Shown here: in pieces, positions 12,268-25,245 of the stretch
Numbering within the stretch: position 1 is the stretch's first letter
How the letters are laid out: every line of letters begins with the position of its first letter
Origin: Xiphydria camelus
Lineage: Eukaryota; Arthropoda; Insecta; Hymenoptera; Xiphydriidae
Assembly: GCA_963678675.1 (NCBI GenBank)
Contig: OY783192.1
Span: forward strand, 39,400,906 to 39,464,905
DNA: 64,000 bases
Direction of reading: 5' to 3'
Program-made: the position numbers and the translations under genes
Notes under the pieces: generated by a model
Databases searched by the model: none
Told to the model about the DNA's origin: nothing
Seen by the model: the letters and a program-made list of their open reading frames with translations, nothing else

Positions 12268-15159
12268 ATGGTTTCCGGTGGAATGGCATGTGTGAAGTAC
12301 CTTCTGTTTTTGTTCAACTTCTTGTTTGCGGTGAGTAATGCGTCGTTGTTATTGTGGTGTAAAAGTGCCTCTCGTACGATGTGTAGGTAGCGTACCTGCA
12401 GCTTTATACGTACATATACAGCGGATGTTCGTATGCGATGTCGGGTCGTTCGGTCGATAATCCAACTAGGACAAAAAGACCGACAAGAACGCCGGCACGC
12501 CGAGTTATTTTCGGTCGAGATGAATTTTGTAGAACAAGCCACTCGCTCTTCAGAGTGCGTGGCCCGAATAGAAGTTTCGTATCGAATAAGTTTATTGCGT
12601 CCGCTTCGTTGACGCGCGACTCCTGTGGGAAGCGTCGGTAGAAGGAGATTCACGAGAACCCACGTTGTCGCGACGAAGAATAAAGCGAACGATCTGCCGA
12701 TCGTTGCAGCGCAGGCATCGGAGAAACTGATGATAATCGAGCGATGCGGAAATTTAGCATTCCCTGCCGCACGGTACCGAACCCATCAAAGGACGACAAA
12801 GACCGCGAGAATACGTACAGGGGGGGGTCACGATTTTCTCCTTTCTACTCATTCGCGAATGTGGTTTTAAATCTACGCGTACTTTCGGATAGTACGCGTA
12901 TTTTTGAAATAAGAACGAATTATAGTCGCGTACGTTTGAAACAAAAGCGAATTATAGTCTTACATTTACGTCCTGCAAGAATTTATTCGTGTACCTATAT
13001 CTTGCTGAGGCTTGATAATTTCGAACGGAAAGGCCGAGTCTGTGCCGAAGACGCAATTTTTTTCCCGTGCCTATACTTATTTCGAAACAGCGAGATTTTG
13101 GGGAAGCTTCTTTCTATTCTCATCTCGCGGGTACGCGTAAGTACGCGGTTCGCTCGGCTGTACACAAGCTTGAACTCGCCTACGTCGTGAAGAGCGACCG
13201 CACGAGATTTCGTTTCGAAGCAGTAAAAAAAGTGACATTCCGAAAAATGGATCAGTCGGAGCGAAGCAAACGTAACCCGAAGGCTCTTCTCATGATTTCA
13301 GATAACGGGCATCGTATTGATTTCGGTGGGTGGTATTATTTTGGCAGTATACAACGGATATAGCAATCTGGTGGACAATTGGTTCTTCGCTGCCCCAATC
13401 TTAATGATAGTAGTGGGAGTCGTGATATTCCTCGTGTCCTTCTTCGGATGCTGCGGCGCGTTCAAGGAAAATCACTGTATGATAATAACGGTGAGACCAA
13501 TTGCTTCCTTCTTATCATACCCTCGTTAGTTTTCCAGAAGATTGAAGAATTAGCGCGTGCGAGTGTCGACTCTCTCTCTCTTGCGCGCGCGCGCACGAGC
13601 CGTGCCAACGGCCTCTCTCACGTATTTTCGATTGGCTTTCTTCACAGTTTTCGGTATTGCTGCTACTGATCTTCGCGCTCGAACTAGGAGCTGTGATCGC
13701 GGGGTACACGATGAGCGGCGAAGTCGGTTCCATGCTCTCAAGCCGCATGAATTATACCATGGAACAATATCAGTATCGTTCGGATGCCCGAAAAACCTGG
13801 GACATAATGCAACAGGATGTAAGTATAAACTCCATTTGGCGAGAGATAATGACTCGAAGGACGACATGCTCTTCCTAGGAGCTCTCATAAAGAAATACGT
13901 ATTGTATACGTTTTATCGACCCTCGAGAATACGCGTAGGATACGGTACGCATAACGGTGGGTCTAAAGTTTGCAAAACGGTCGTACGCGCATCGCGACTG
14001 TAGAAACACGCACGAGCTTTCCTTTTATCGTAAATCAATATCCGCTCCCGCTTCGCCCTGTAGGTTCCCACCGTCATTCGTCCCGGTACACGTCGCGTAC
14101 GTGACGCGGTAGACGACGACATACCCGTCACGTTTCATCGTTTCCTGATCGCGCTGCAGAGTAATGAATTTCGATCGTTGGAAGAGTGGTGGTTATTTGT
14201 CAAGACAAAATGATGAAGTCGTACCACTCTACGGATGTACCGAATTAATCGTCATCAGGAGTCAAAAGGTTTAAAAACCTGTTGCATCCGTGCGCAATGG
14301 CACCGGCCATTCTGGCGTTAAAAGAGCCAACGGCGCGTATCATGAATATCCGCCAGACCGCGTAGAGACTAGTGTTTCTTTTCCTTGTCGCGCCGGGTCA
14401 CCTGCCTCATGTACCGTAAGGCCGTCGTGACAGCGAAGGGGAAACGCTGCGCGAGTCTCTTTTACGTACGTACACCTGCTACCTATCGCTATCGTGGCTC
14501 GCAGACGCGAAATTGCGGTCAATTCACGAACTGACGGTGCCTCCGAGGAAACACGCGTCGACACTGTCCGGGTTACGAAACGATCAGCGGACTTCCGTAT
14601 GCCGGAACATCAGCTGCCCTACACCGTCAAACTGGATACCCAGATATCGATGAGTCAGCACTGAGAATCTCAGGCGCGTTCGTTGTATGTTTTTCCAGTT
14701 GAAGTGTTGCGGCATCGACGAACCGGCCGACTGGGCGCATTTCGGGTTCAACGATAATATCTTACCGGTCTCTTGTTGCCACCAAATTCCAGCCAACGAT
14801 AGCTGCGATATAAATTCGATCGGCGTTTCTAGAGACGGCTGCATGAAGGAGTTACAAACTACCATAGAAAACAATGCTATGATACTCGGAGGCGTTGGCA
14901 TAGGCATAGCTATCGTTCAGGTATGTCTAGTACACTGACCGTTACTCAGCGTAAAATGATTAAGACGGCTTAGCTGTTCGAAATGCAGGACACGCGCGAT
15001 GTCGGATCTGGCTCGATTGTTCCGCAAACAAGTCCTCTCAACGTGACGGGACGGCCCATTTTCCGTACGATAACTTGAATCAATTCTTTTCAGCTGATTG
15101 GGGTAATATTTGCGTGCTGCTTGGCCCGTTCTATTCGCCGTGAATACGAGACTGTGTAA
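12268..15159 (+). CDS. Tetraspanin (third of cluster)
   Basis: Five phase-0 exons: 12268-12330, 13302-13490, 13648-13818, 14699-14920 and 15094-15159 (63, 189, 171, 222 and 66 nt), 711 nt, 236 residues. N-terminus MVSGGMACVKYLLFLFNFLF (TM1); TM2 ITGIVLISVGG; GCCGAFKEN loop; TM3 FSVLLLLIFALELGAVIAGY. The large loop has LKCCGIDEPADW, PVSCC and CDINS/DGC cysteines. TM4 IGIAIVQLIGVIFACCLARS, ending IRREYETV. Exon sizes and phases match the two minus-strand tetraspanins, so the three are tandem or inverted duplicates. Intron 1 (971 bp) is the long one, as in the second gene. No damage seen. Confidence 0.95.
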
Positions 15160-15326
15160 GCTTACAGAAACGAATTTTCATTGCGAACGTCTATCGTGCA
15201 CCTTCCACCGATATTACCCCGTCTCTTACACTGGCCACACACCACATTTATGGACTTTATTACCGTTTCAACTCGAGTGTTCGATGCACAAATGCACGTG
15301 GATCGCGTGTTTTCCTTTCTACGTTT

Positions 15327-15400
<74 letters not shown>

Positions 15401-18400
15401 TACGGCTTGTAAACTCTACGTTTTGTATTAAAATACTGCACAGCGGAGAAGGTTAACGCGCGTGCACCGCATTCGGTTGCGTCTCATACTAATTTTTCAA
15501 GTTGAGTTTTAACCGAGATACATAATTATTAAAATTCTTTATAACGAAATAATCGTTTTGTACGTTTTCACGATAAATTCCTAAAAACTAACGAACGAAG
15601 CCTGGTATGGGAAATATATTAGGTGTACAATTTTGCTTCCGTCGTTCGCTTCAAAAGATGACCAGTTTTTTCAACGCGGGATTCGTACGCTGCCCGAAAG
15701 ATGGGAGAAAGTAGTGGCCAGCGATTTACAATATTTTGAATCATAAATGTATAGCCAGTTTTTTACAACGATGAAGCCTCGAATTTCGGAAAAATGGCGG
15801 AAGGAAAGTGGCACACCTATTAACTAACCGGGAGTCGCGCCTTAAAGTTCTTTCGGCAAATAATGCATACAAATATGTTCCCGCGCGCATTCGGGAAACG
15901 CAAAGGACCCTTCGATCTTATTACATTTTGAGAGACGATGGTAATATATGCGCAACAGAGGACACTATACCGCGTTGCTACGGAGAAGAGGATATCGATA
16001 TCCCCGTCTCACGCACAGTTCCCATCTTTTAATGTCCCGTTTGTATTTGTTTCTATATAATAATTCCTGCGTCAAATTTGTACCGCGCAGCGTCCATTTG
16101 TATAAGGCTCAACTGTAACACCGCGCAATGTCTTCTACGCGAATTCGTTTGGAATTGAGGAAAGAAATGGGAAGAAAAAAAAATTGAAAATAAAGCTCTT
16201 TGGCGGCGAATAACGCATATCTTGAGAGCCGGGAGCCACCTCAGCCTCCTCATAATGACAATATAGTTATACCCCGAGGACTGGATTCATCCATGTGATC
16301 GCGTCAACAAAATTTCAATTTTGATTTGCATTTACAAATGAAGAAGCGCTATATGTCGTGCAAACAATACAACTTGTGTGTGTAGATGTTAAGTTTATTT
16401 CCCATAAAGAAGACTACTATTTATATTTAATATTAAAAAAGTATTTCGTTGTTTATACTACACGTGTCGCGTCGCGAAAGTATAATAAATGCCGATGAGC
16501 GGATGTCGCGATGTCTTACAAAGCACAGGCGGCACGATAAGTTACCGTCGGACGGCTGGGTATCACTTATACGAGAACAGTCGAACCGGGAGCAGCAGTT
16601 TGTTTGTACATACCTATATCGTGCAAATACGGTAGGAAAATGTTGCGATTCGTTGTTGCCGCACCACGTGTTTCGATGCGATGAGGGCCGCGACGTTTGC
16701 GATAAGTCGAGAAATTTGTCGGCTTTTCCAGAGGGGGAGGATTTCGTTTCACGGATTACCGTGTTATTTGCTTATTCGATTCGTTTAGTCCGTACCACGC
16801 ACTTACTACGTCTCTGCTCATTTTTCGCGAATGCATGGTGTGATCTAATATTTTTAATTACAGCGAAACCACGGCACATTGATCAGCCATCGAGTTAAGG
16901 GGCATTTCATTGTATTGTCTGTCATGCATCGCAGTAGATGAATACATACTTATTATACTTACGTAGGATCGCCGCAACTGCAGTCGCGCTTATGTATAAC
17001 GTTTGAGAGAGTGTGTGGAGAAGAGGAACGATGGTGGCTATTACCGAACGTTGCTCAAATTGCGGGCACAACGATCAGTGCTGGCACGTTATCGTGCAAT
17101 GTTTCGAAAAAGTCTCGACTTGAGGTATTCGCACGTGAATCCGTTCCACCCCCGTTCGGGGTGTTCGCCAATTTCGCATTTGTAGCTATCGATCGGAGAC
17201 TATGTTACGGTTCTATCGAACGTTACGACCTGTTGAGTAAACGATGCATCCGATCCGAATGAACGTTCCATATTCTGCCAGCAATATCGCTTACACGGGC
17301 TAACAGAGCGACGCGAATCAGTCGGGTCTAGTTTATATTCGAGCTCGATCGGGGCATGCACAGCGGGAGGATAAAATCTTGCACCCCGTCCTTCCTCTTC
17401 GTACTACTATTGATACCTAAACTAAGGATGACGAGCTACTTTGCCGTCGTATCACACCCGAACGACTGATGCGAGGCGATCGTCGCCGCAGAAAATCTGC
17501 CGCCTTAGAAAGTTGAAAATTTCGACGACCATCGATCGTCCTGCACGGTGATGAAGTAGCTCGTTAATTTAAGAAAGATTTAATCGCGCGCGCGATTAAA
17601 ATTCGTGTCGCTCATATCGTTCGATGCATCCCCATGAGAGGCGTACATTTTTCGATACGCGCATCTTTCTGTATATGTGTACCTAGTATGCCTACCTGCT
17701 ATAATACAACATACATAATATCTAATATACTACCGCACTATACACGAGCACGGGATATCGTGTGGCCGATTTATGGTGTTTCCCTTGATTCCGTGCACCG
17801 TATCTCGAGACACCGACTACTAAGTTAGCGTATCACCTACAGAGTGTACGTACATATGCATACATACGTTGTGGAGTATCGATATGGATGCCAGGGTGTG
17901 AACGATGTACATACACTTATACATCTGCGTACAGGTAGTAATCGGTGGATCGATAATGCTTTCGTGCTCATGACTTTCGTGTCCAATGTGTTGTCAAGTA
18001 AACGGGAGTTATGAACGGAGCAACCTGGCACTGCCTCGTCAATATTTTAGCGTACGCCGTGTCAGTGAACCCTTGGTATCGATCCTGCTTGCTTGGTCGC
18101 ACGTCGTATTAAACTCTAGTGTTAGATCGCCAACGATAATATGTCGAATGTGCATCTCTCGTTACTCGTTGTGCGTAGTAGCGGACCTTGGAATAGGGAC
18201 CAAGGGAAATGCACAAAGATAAGATGCGATCACTGTGCCCAACGTGAAATGTCATTCGAATTGTCATTGGCTCGAGTTTGCGATTCGTTTTTTCTCTCCC
18301 CCCATTTAGATAACGCGGAATAGGTACTCGATGTAAACTTGTAGAGATTCCAATAACGTGCCGATTTACTTCCAATGTGTCGAATGCGCGAAGTCAATTT

Positions 18401-21082
18401 GGCACGGGTCTCGCGTTAATGTCTGACTTACGATACACGATGAATTCCCCGAAATTGGTGGCTCTATCTTTGCATTACTAGTCGTGGGAGCGCATTTCTT
18501 CTTAATTTCTGCGTAGAGAGCTCAACCCGCCTGATTTAGCCCCGACTATCAACGTGCGCGTTACGAGTTTTAAACGATCGTTCCAAGTGGTGCGATTCGA
18601 CTTGGAGATCGGCAGGCTACTAAAACGACGGATGAAACGAAGAAAGTCGGGAAGGAGCAGCAACGAATTGTCATGAAACTGTTCGAGCGTGCCTAACGTG
18701 TGATAAAGGCGATGTTATTCGTAGACTAGAAAGCGTTTAATCGTTACCCGATCGTCTCGTGGAATACCGCTCGCACGAGGATCATAGCGCACGCGCGTCC
18801 AAAGTTAGCTCCTCGCATCGGTCCATTAGGTATCATTGTATCGGGTATGCATTTATTACCAAGCCACAGAAAAGACTGATAAAGATTATTATAATCAGTA
18901 TTAACGACCATTGGTATTTTGGATACGAGTGATATACCTACATACCTAACCGAAAGTCGTAGGTACAAAATTCTTTTTTGGCTGCCTCCGCAACTTTTGA
19001 CAACTCGTACCGTAAAGTTGAATTTAGCGAATCAAATTGGCCGAAAAATTGATTAACGAAGCAAAGTGCGTTTTACCATTGGGTTCACGTAACTCTTACG
19101 ACTAGTTTCAATATCGTTTTAATACTCTAGGAGCCAATGATCTACATATCTTTAGCACATGTTTGTCTATCTACGATGGTACATGTATCAATAAATCAAG
19201 TAACACCCGAACTTTTCAACGGTTCACGTTGTGATTTTGAGCTTGTCGTTGCGCGTCGATGTCGAGCGGTACACGTGTGGCATGTTTTACCCGCGAAGAG
19301 GAAAGAACACGCGTGTAGTAGACATAATAATGTAGGTATATGACAATGGAATATATCAGGGATCTAATGTGGATAATGCTTTTCGAAATGATCGCGACGG
19401 GCGTGTCGTTGTGTGCATATGTCGTACCTATGACGTATTTTATTTCATCTTGATATCGATGCCACTTGCTAACCGACTAACATCAAGCGATACATTCGAC
19501 GGTAAACCTTTTACGGGCAGTTCGAGCGGGAGTCACTCTAAACGCGCGCGGGAGTTGTGCGCGATTTTCGTTGCAGCATACTCGTCGTGTCTAATCAAAA
19601 GTATCCGAATGCGCGTAGAAATTGAAGTAATCGTCGTTTGAGCTCAGAACGGTGTCGAATAATTCTTGAGAGCCTCTACCGAATGCAATCGAATTCTCGC
19701 CGAGGAATAGCCAGAGTCGGCGCGTGGATCAATTTGCTTCACAAGGATTCATACGCGATTACGCGAGAATGTCGCATCAGCCATACACTTTTGATATATC
19801 TCGCCGCAACGTGGGGGTGCCTGGATCCGATCTCGTGTAATCGTTTTCGCCTTCTCGCGATTGCCCTACTATTCGAGAGGGATGCTCGATGACAGTATTC
19901 GACACCATTTACAGGCGGTGTAAATTACCCGCCTCTCACGCGAGTGTTTACCGCACGCGCGATGGCAGTGAATTACCTATTTACAAAGTGCGTTTATCCG
20001 ATTCGAAGCAAATAATTGAAGAGACTCGCCGCTCTTCGGGAACAAATCGACGTAACCTTTCAATCTTTAGCTTTCAACGTACTACACGCCGACTGTACTC
20101 GCAGAGCGTGAGCTCTCGACAAATTTTTCAGAACCTGTAACGCGACTCATACCTCGAACGAATCTCTATACATGGTATACGATATACGCAGGAAACAATA
20201 TTTATTTACATTTACAGTGATTCAGCGTGTCCTCCCCACCCCTCCCGAAATAAGAAAAGAACGTTTGATCGGTCTACGAGTTTCTCGCTGCTTCGTGTAG
20301 TCGGGCTAGCAACGCGCGACCGCGCGCGCGTAAAGTCAGAGTCGCACATCGATTCTCGGTAGCGATGAGCTAAATCAATTTGGTCGTTCACCGTATAACA
20401 ATAAATTCGCGAAGGGTACGAGTATAAAATTAATAATTTAAAATTATTATGAATCGTAAGTTTAAAAAGTTGAGCGTGTACAAAAATATTCGACGGTGAA
20501 AGTATGTATGACGATCGAGGAGAGTCGGGCCTCAACATTTGCATCTTACTACCTAGGTACCTAATTACTTTACAGTTCAGTATTTATTGTTGTTATTATT
20601 ATATTATAGTTCGCAACCTCTTCTATCCTAAAAGAAGAAGAAAAAAAAAAGTACCAGTAGTATCGGGTGAGTACTGTTGATGTACAATACACGATCCCCA
20701 TTTAAATACTAACTTGTCATAGTTTTTTCCCCGTTTCTCTTTTTTTTTTACGAGTGAAAGACTCCAAGCTCATGCCTCCTCCGCGAAGACCCGAAACACT
20801 TGCACACGCATACGCAAGCACAGATACACGCACACGACCACGCTCACTTTCATTCCTTCTAGGCAAATCGCATACTCTACATAAAAGCACATCACAAGTC
20901 ACGACGAAGCTGATCTCGAGCCGGGTCTTAGCCCTCCCGTTTAGTAGTCGCCGTTTATGAGTAAAAACTATATACGAATTACGCGCGCGAGCCAAGTTAA
21001 TGAGAGAGCAGTGGCGAATGAAAAAGTGGCACGAGTCTGACAGGAGTTTGGTTTTCTTTAGCACGCGTCTGGGGGAGAGTGC
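15160..21082. other. 6 kb with no recognised gene
   Basis: The short open frames here (the longest near 16449-16898) have no family motifs, no consistent splice partners and a composition like surrounding non-coding DNA. The left end probably holds the 3' UTR of the third tetraspanin and the right end the 3' UTR of the ubiquitin-conjugating enzyme gene. I see no transposon ends or RNA genes in it. Confidence 0.4.
15329..15394. repeat. (CT)n microsatellite
   Basis: About 33 uninterrupted CT dinucleotides, roughly 170 bp downstream of the third tetraspanin stop codon, probably in its 3' UTR or just beyond. Confidence 0.97.
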
Positions 21083-21984
<902 letters not shown>

Positions 21985-24009
21985 GATTCTGAAACGATCG
22001 CACGTTGTTCGAGTTTGTGACAGTGACGGCGGTTGGAGGATTCGAGTCGTCGACACCTGGACCGAGGGACAACGATATCGGGCAGGGGTGGTCCAGACGC
22101 GATCGTTGGAGGAGAGGATTCCATTCGTCTTTGACGCGGCGACCCGCGAAGCGGGTAGCGCGGCCAAAGGCCACTCGAGTTTGAGAGCGTCGCGGGAGGT
22201 TGGAAAAATAGTGCCAAAACAACGATTCACATTCGAGGCAAACTCTACTCACGTACGGACGCGTTGACGATGACAATCGACGAGGTAAATAGAACCGCGC
22301 GTGTGTACTATCGCGTCACGCCGCGCGCGGATCCTCGTCGAGCAAGACGTTCCCGAGATGTGTCAAGTGTCGCGAGCCGCTTAAATTTGCGCAAACTGTT
22401 ATGCCGATGTCGCGTCGAGTGTGCGGTAGCGAGTCGTCGTCGAGGGACGGTGCGTTATCGTGCGCGCCGAGTACCTTACACCACGAATTTTTGCAACGCC
22501 TGCGCGACGAGAGGCGTTTCGTCGAAGAATCAGTGGTTAAAAATCAAGCACAAATTTGCCGGATCTGGGTAATGGAGGGTGCACCGCAGTCGGCGGCACG
22601 GTGCTCAACTCGGCTCCTCGTCGGCTGCGGGCCGCGGGAGCACCCGGACGGACTTTCCCGCAAGTCTTCGGCATTCGGAATCTCGAGCCTCGCGAGCACC
22701 CGGCTTTTCACGGTCGATCGTGGGACCGCCGAGCAAGAGTTCTCGGTACTTTACCTGAAACAGCTACGCGGTTTCGATCGAGAGCAAAAACCACACGACC
22801 AGAAAACGGCGGTATACACAAGCGCACAAAGGGAGGAATTTGAATCGCCCTCTTCGCGTCGCTCCGGAAGTCCAGCGCTCCTCGAATACTCCGCGCGTGT
22901 GTGATGTCTTTCAGGAGTCGATCGGCGCGGTCATCTCGCTTTCATTCCCGGAATGTGCGATCGCGTTGTCTCGATTCGTACGGAAAACGCCAAGCTGCGC
23001 CAGACACGCGCATCTCTGCGTCGCCGGATGTTGACTCTCTCGTTCGCGATGCGTTCGGCAGCTTCGCGTGCTTTTCGCGAGCGCTGCGGTCGCGGACCTG
23101 TGACGTTCCGTCACGCTTTCATGGAACGACAGTTCTTTGGACAAGTCTACATGAAGCGACAACCATCATATTTTCCGCTAAAGAACGCAGGGTGTTCAAA
23201 GGACTCTCAAATTCAAAGCTCGTGTATTACAAATTCTCGCTATTAGCATATTTCTTTGCGTATACTCTAGTAGAACAAAGGTCACTCGAGGGATAAGATG
23301 GGATATGATAAGGCCAAGCAGGGGGCTGGAATGTGCTCGCAGTCCCGTACCTTTCGCGGAAGGCTAATTGCCGGACGATTCCTAGTATGTCACGCGTCAC
23401 CGAAATCATTCTGCTAATCACCGCCAACTGTCGGCTACTTAATCCGCTTTACGGAGAAATAGCGACGAACTCCGATCCCTGCGTACGCTACGAGCAACCA
23501 CCGCTTGGTCCCGTTAGGTGTGTGACTCAGGGGAGCGTCATCCCTCGCGTTCACACCACTTTGCAGCCATTTAGAGCGTACCGCATTGCCCACGCTATCC
23601 CCACTATCTAGCTGTTGTAAGAGATATAAACCGCAACCGAATACATAAGAGAGCAGGAGTATAGTTTTGTTCTGTGTTCAGTGTAGTATACCGAGCAGTG
23701 TCTCTTCATTCATCAGTGTGTTTCTACAGTCAATAAAATTTTGAATCCTGTCGGCAACCTCTGCATTAACTTCTATCTTGTGTCCTTGAATTTTACCGGA
23801 ATTCGCGCTACTCGCACGTTTGAATGTAACCCATTCACGCGGTAAAACGATCCTAGCGCCTCGCGTTTCAAAGCGACCAGGACAAAATCGACCCCCTCGC
23901 CGCCATCCCGTGCAGCATCGCCAACACAACGAAAATTATCACCCGCGATAACATCCGCGACATCTTTCGACGAAGATCGCAATCCGCTCTCAGCTCGGAG
24001 CTTTTAAAA
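21985..24009. other. GC/CpG-rich spacer between Ubc2 and EMRE
   Basis: The stretch 22000-23130 is rich in CG dinucleotides with many overlapping open frames on both strands, which looks like composition rather than coding. It probably holds the Ubc2 promoter and 5' UTR. No recognisable protein motif, RNA gene or repeat was found. Confidence 0.4.
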
Positions 24010-24288
24010 ATGGCGTTCGCACGAGCGAAATTTCTCTTCAAAGCTTCGAATACCGTGACGAAGATGTCCTTGGAAAGTAATACGAGGAGCTGCCGATCGG
24101 CTACGACAACGTCTTCCGGAGCTATTCGTCCCGAGCCGTACAGGTCGCGTTTCGGGTACGTGGGGGTAATCGGTGGTGTTACGGTTGGTCTGCTCATCGG
24201 TGCTACCATCAGCAAGAATGTGGCAAACTTCCTCGAAGAAAACGATCTCTTCGTACCTTCGGACGACGACGACGACGACGACGATTGA
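24010..24288 (+). CDS. EMRE: Essential MCU regulator, mitochondrial (EMRE/SMDT1)
   Basis: A single uninterrupted reading frame of 92 residues. A basic N-terminal mitochondrial presequence (MAFARAKFLFKASNTVTKMS) is followed by SGAIRPEPYRSRFG, which matches the family's SGAI-PKP motif just before the membrane segment. One transmembrane helix (YVGVIGGVTVGLLIGATISK) contains the small-residue face used to contact MCU. It ends LEENDLFVPS plus eight aspartates, the acidic tail that contacts MICU1 on the intermembrane-space side. Family role: EMRE is an inner-membrane subunit of the mitochondrial calcium uniporter, needed for metazoan MCU conduction and for coupling to the MICU gatekeepers. Length fits the family (about 90-107). 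No intron seen. Confidence 0.95.
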   Translation: MAFARAKFLFKASNTVTKMSLESNTRSCRSATTTSSGAIRPEPYRSRFGYVGVIGGVTVGLLIGATISKNVANFLEENDLFVPSDDDDDDDD

Positions 24289-25121
24289 TAATTAGTACGT
24301 GTATCGAGAGCTATTTCTCGCGGTAGACCGCGTAGCAAGAGGTGAGTACTCGGAATTCTGACGGGTAGCTTTTTCGCTTACACCTTGACGCGCGTTCGTT
24401 CTTTGAGGTGTTATTTTTAACGCACCGAAAAATGAAACACACCCACGTACCTACGGCACGCGTATATCACTCTTCACGTTGCCTCTTTCCAGAGATGCGA
24501 CTTCCGATTTATACGAGAGGCCGGGAGGTACGCGCGTCGCGACGTATCCAAGTGTCGGTATCATATTATTTATGCTTGTCAGTCAAATCCCACTGATCGC
24601 GCAAATCGGTTAATCTGTACGAGTTTCTGTTTAAAAGTGACGATACTTGACACACACTGGGTCCCATGTATACGAGCGTTTGTACTTCCAGATGAAATGC
24701 AAAATAAATATAAAGAATTTGTGTGAGGCACATTGCAATTTGTCGTTTTGTGTCTTTTCTCCCAGCTTGTTTCAACTTTTGACCAATGGAAGCATAAACA
24801 AGGAGAGGGAGAGAGAGAGAGAGAGACAAAGAGAGATATTAACAAACTTTTATTTAATTCCATCACATGAAATAAGTTATTAAACTGTTATGACTAAAAG
24901 TAAATATTCCCACGTGTATAACAAAAAGTGCATCCAAGTATGCAAGTACTTCAGACTTGTTGTAAAATGCGCAAGCATAAACAAAAGCTGTCAATTCGTA
25001 ATCGTGATTATTAAACGCCAATAGCGTTTACCAGGGGGAAATGCGCAACAGGGCGGATTAATGAATATACATATGTACGAGGTTATTTTTGTAAAAAAAA
25101 AAGGACTTAAATTGCACTGCC

Positions 25122-25166
<45 letters not shown>

Positions 25167-25245
25167 AGGGGGGGGGCAACTACCAAGAGTACAGGGATGG
25201 AAGAACTAGTTTTTCCCAGCAGTCTCTTGGAGGCAAACAGATGGC
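24289..25245. other. Convergent 3' regions of EMRE and flightless I
   Basis: No gene. Contains a GA-rich tract near 24803-24835 and a (GT)n microsatellite at about 25125-25164 followed by a G run. EMRE (+) and flightless I (-) converge here, so both 3' UTRs should lie in this stretch. Confidence 0.5.

Noticed and set aside
12093..12653. 186-residue minus-strand frame
   Set aside because: It overlaps the first exon and donor of the plus-strand tetraspanin and has no recognisable domain.
16449..16898. 149-residue frame in the large gap
   Set aside because: No motif, low-complexity or random composition, no homologous feel, and no supporting splice sites or neighbours.
22264..22904. Overlapping frames in the GC-rich spacer as a gene
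   Set aside because: Several frames are open at once on both strands, as expected for CpG-rich promoter DNA; no protein family motif.
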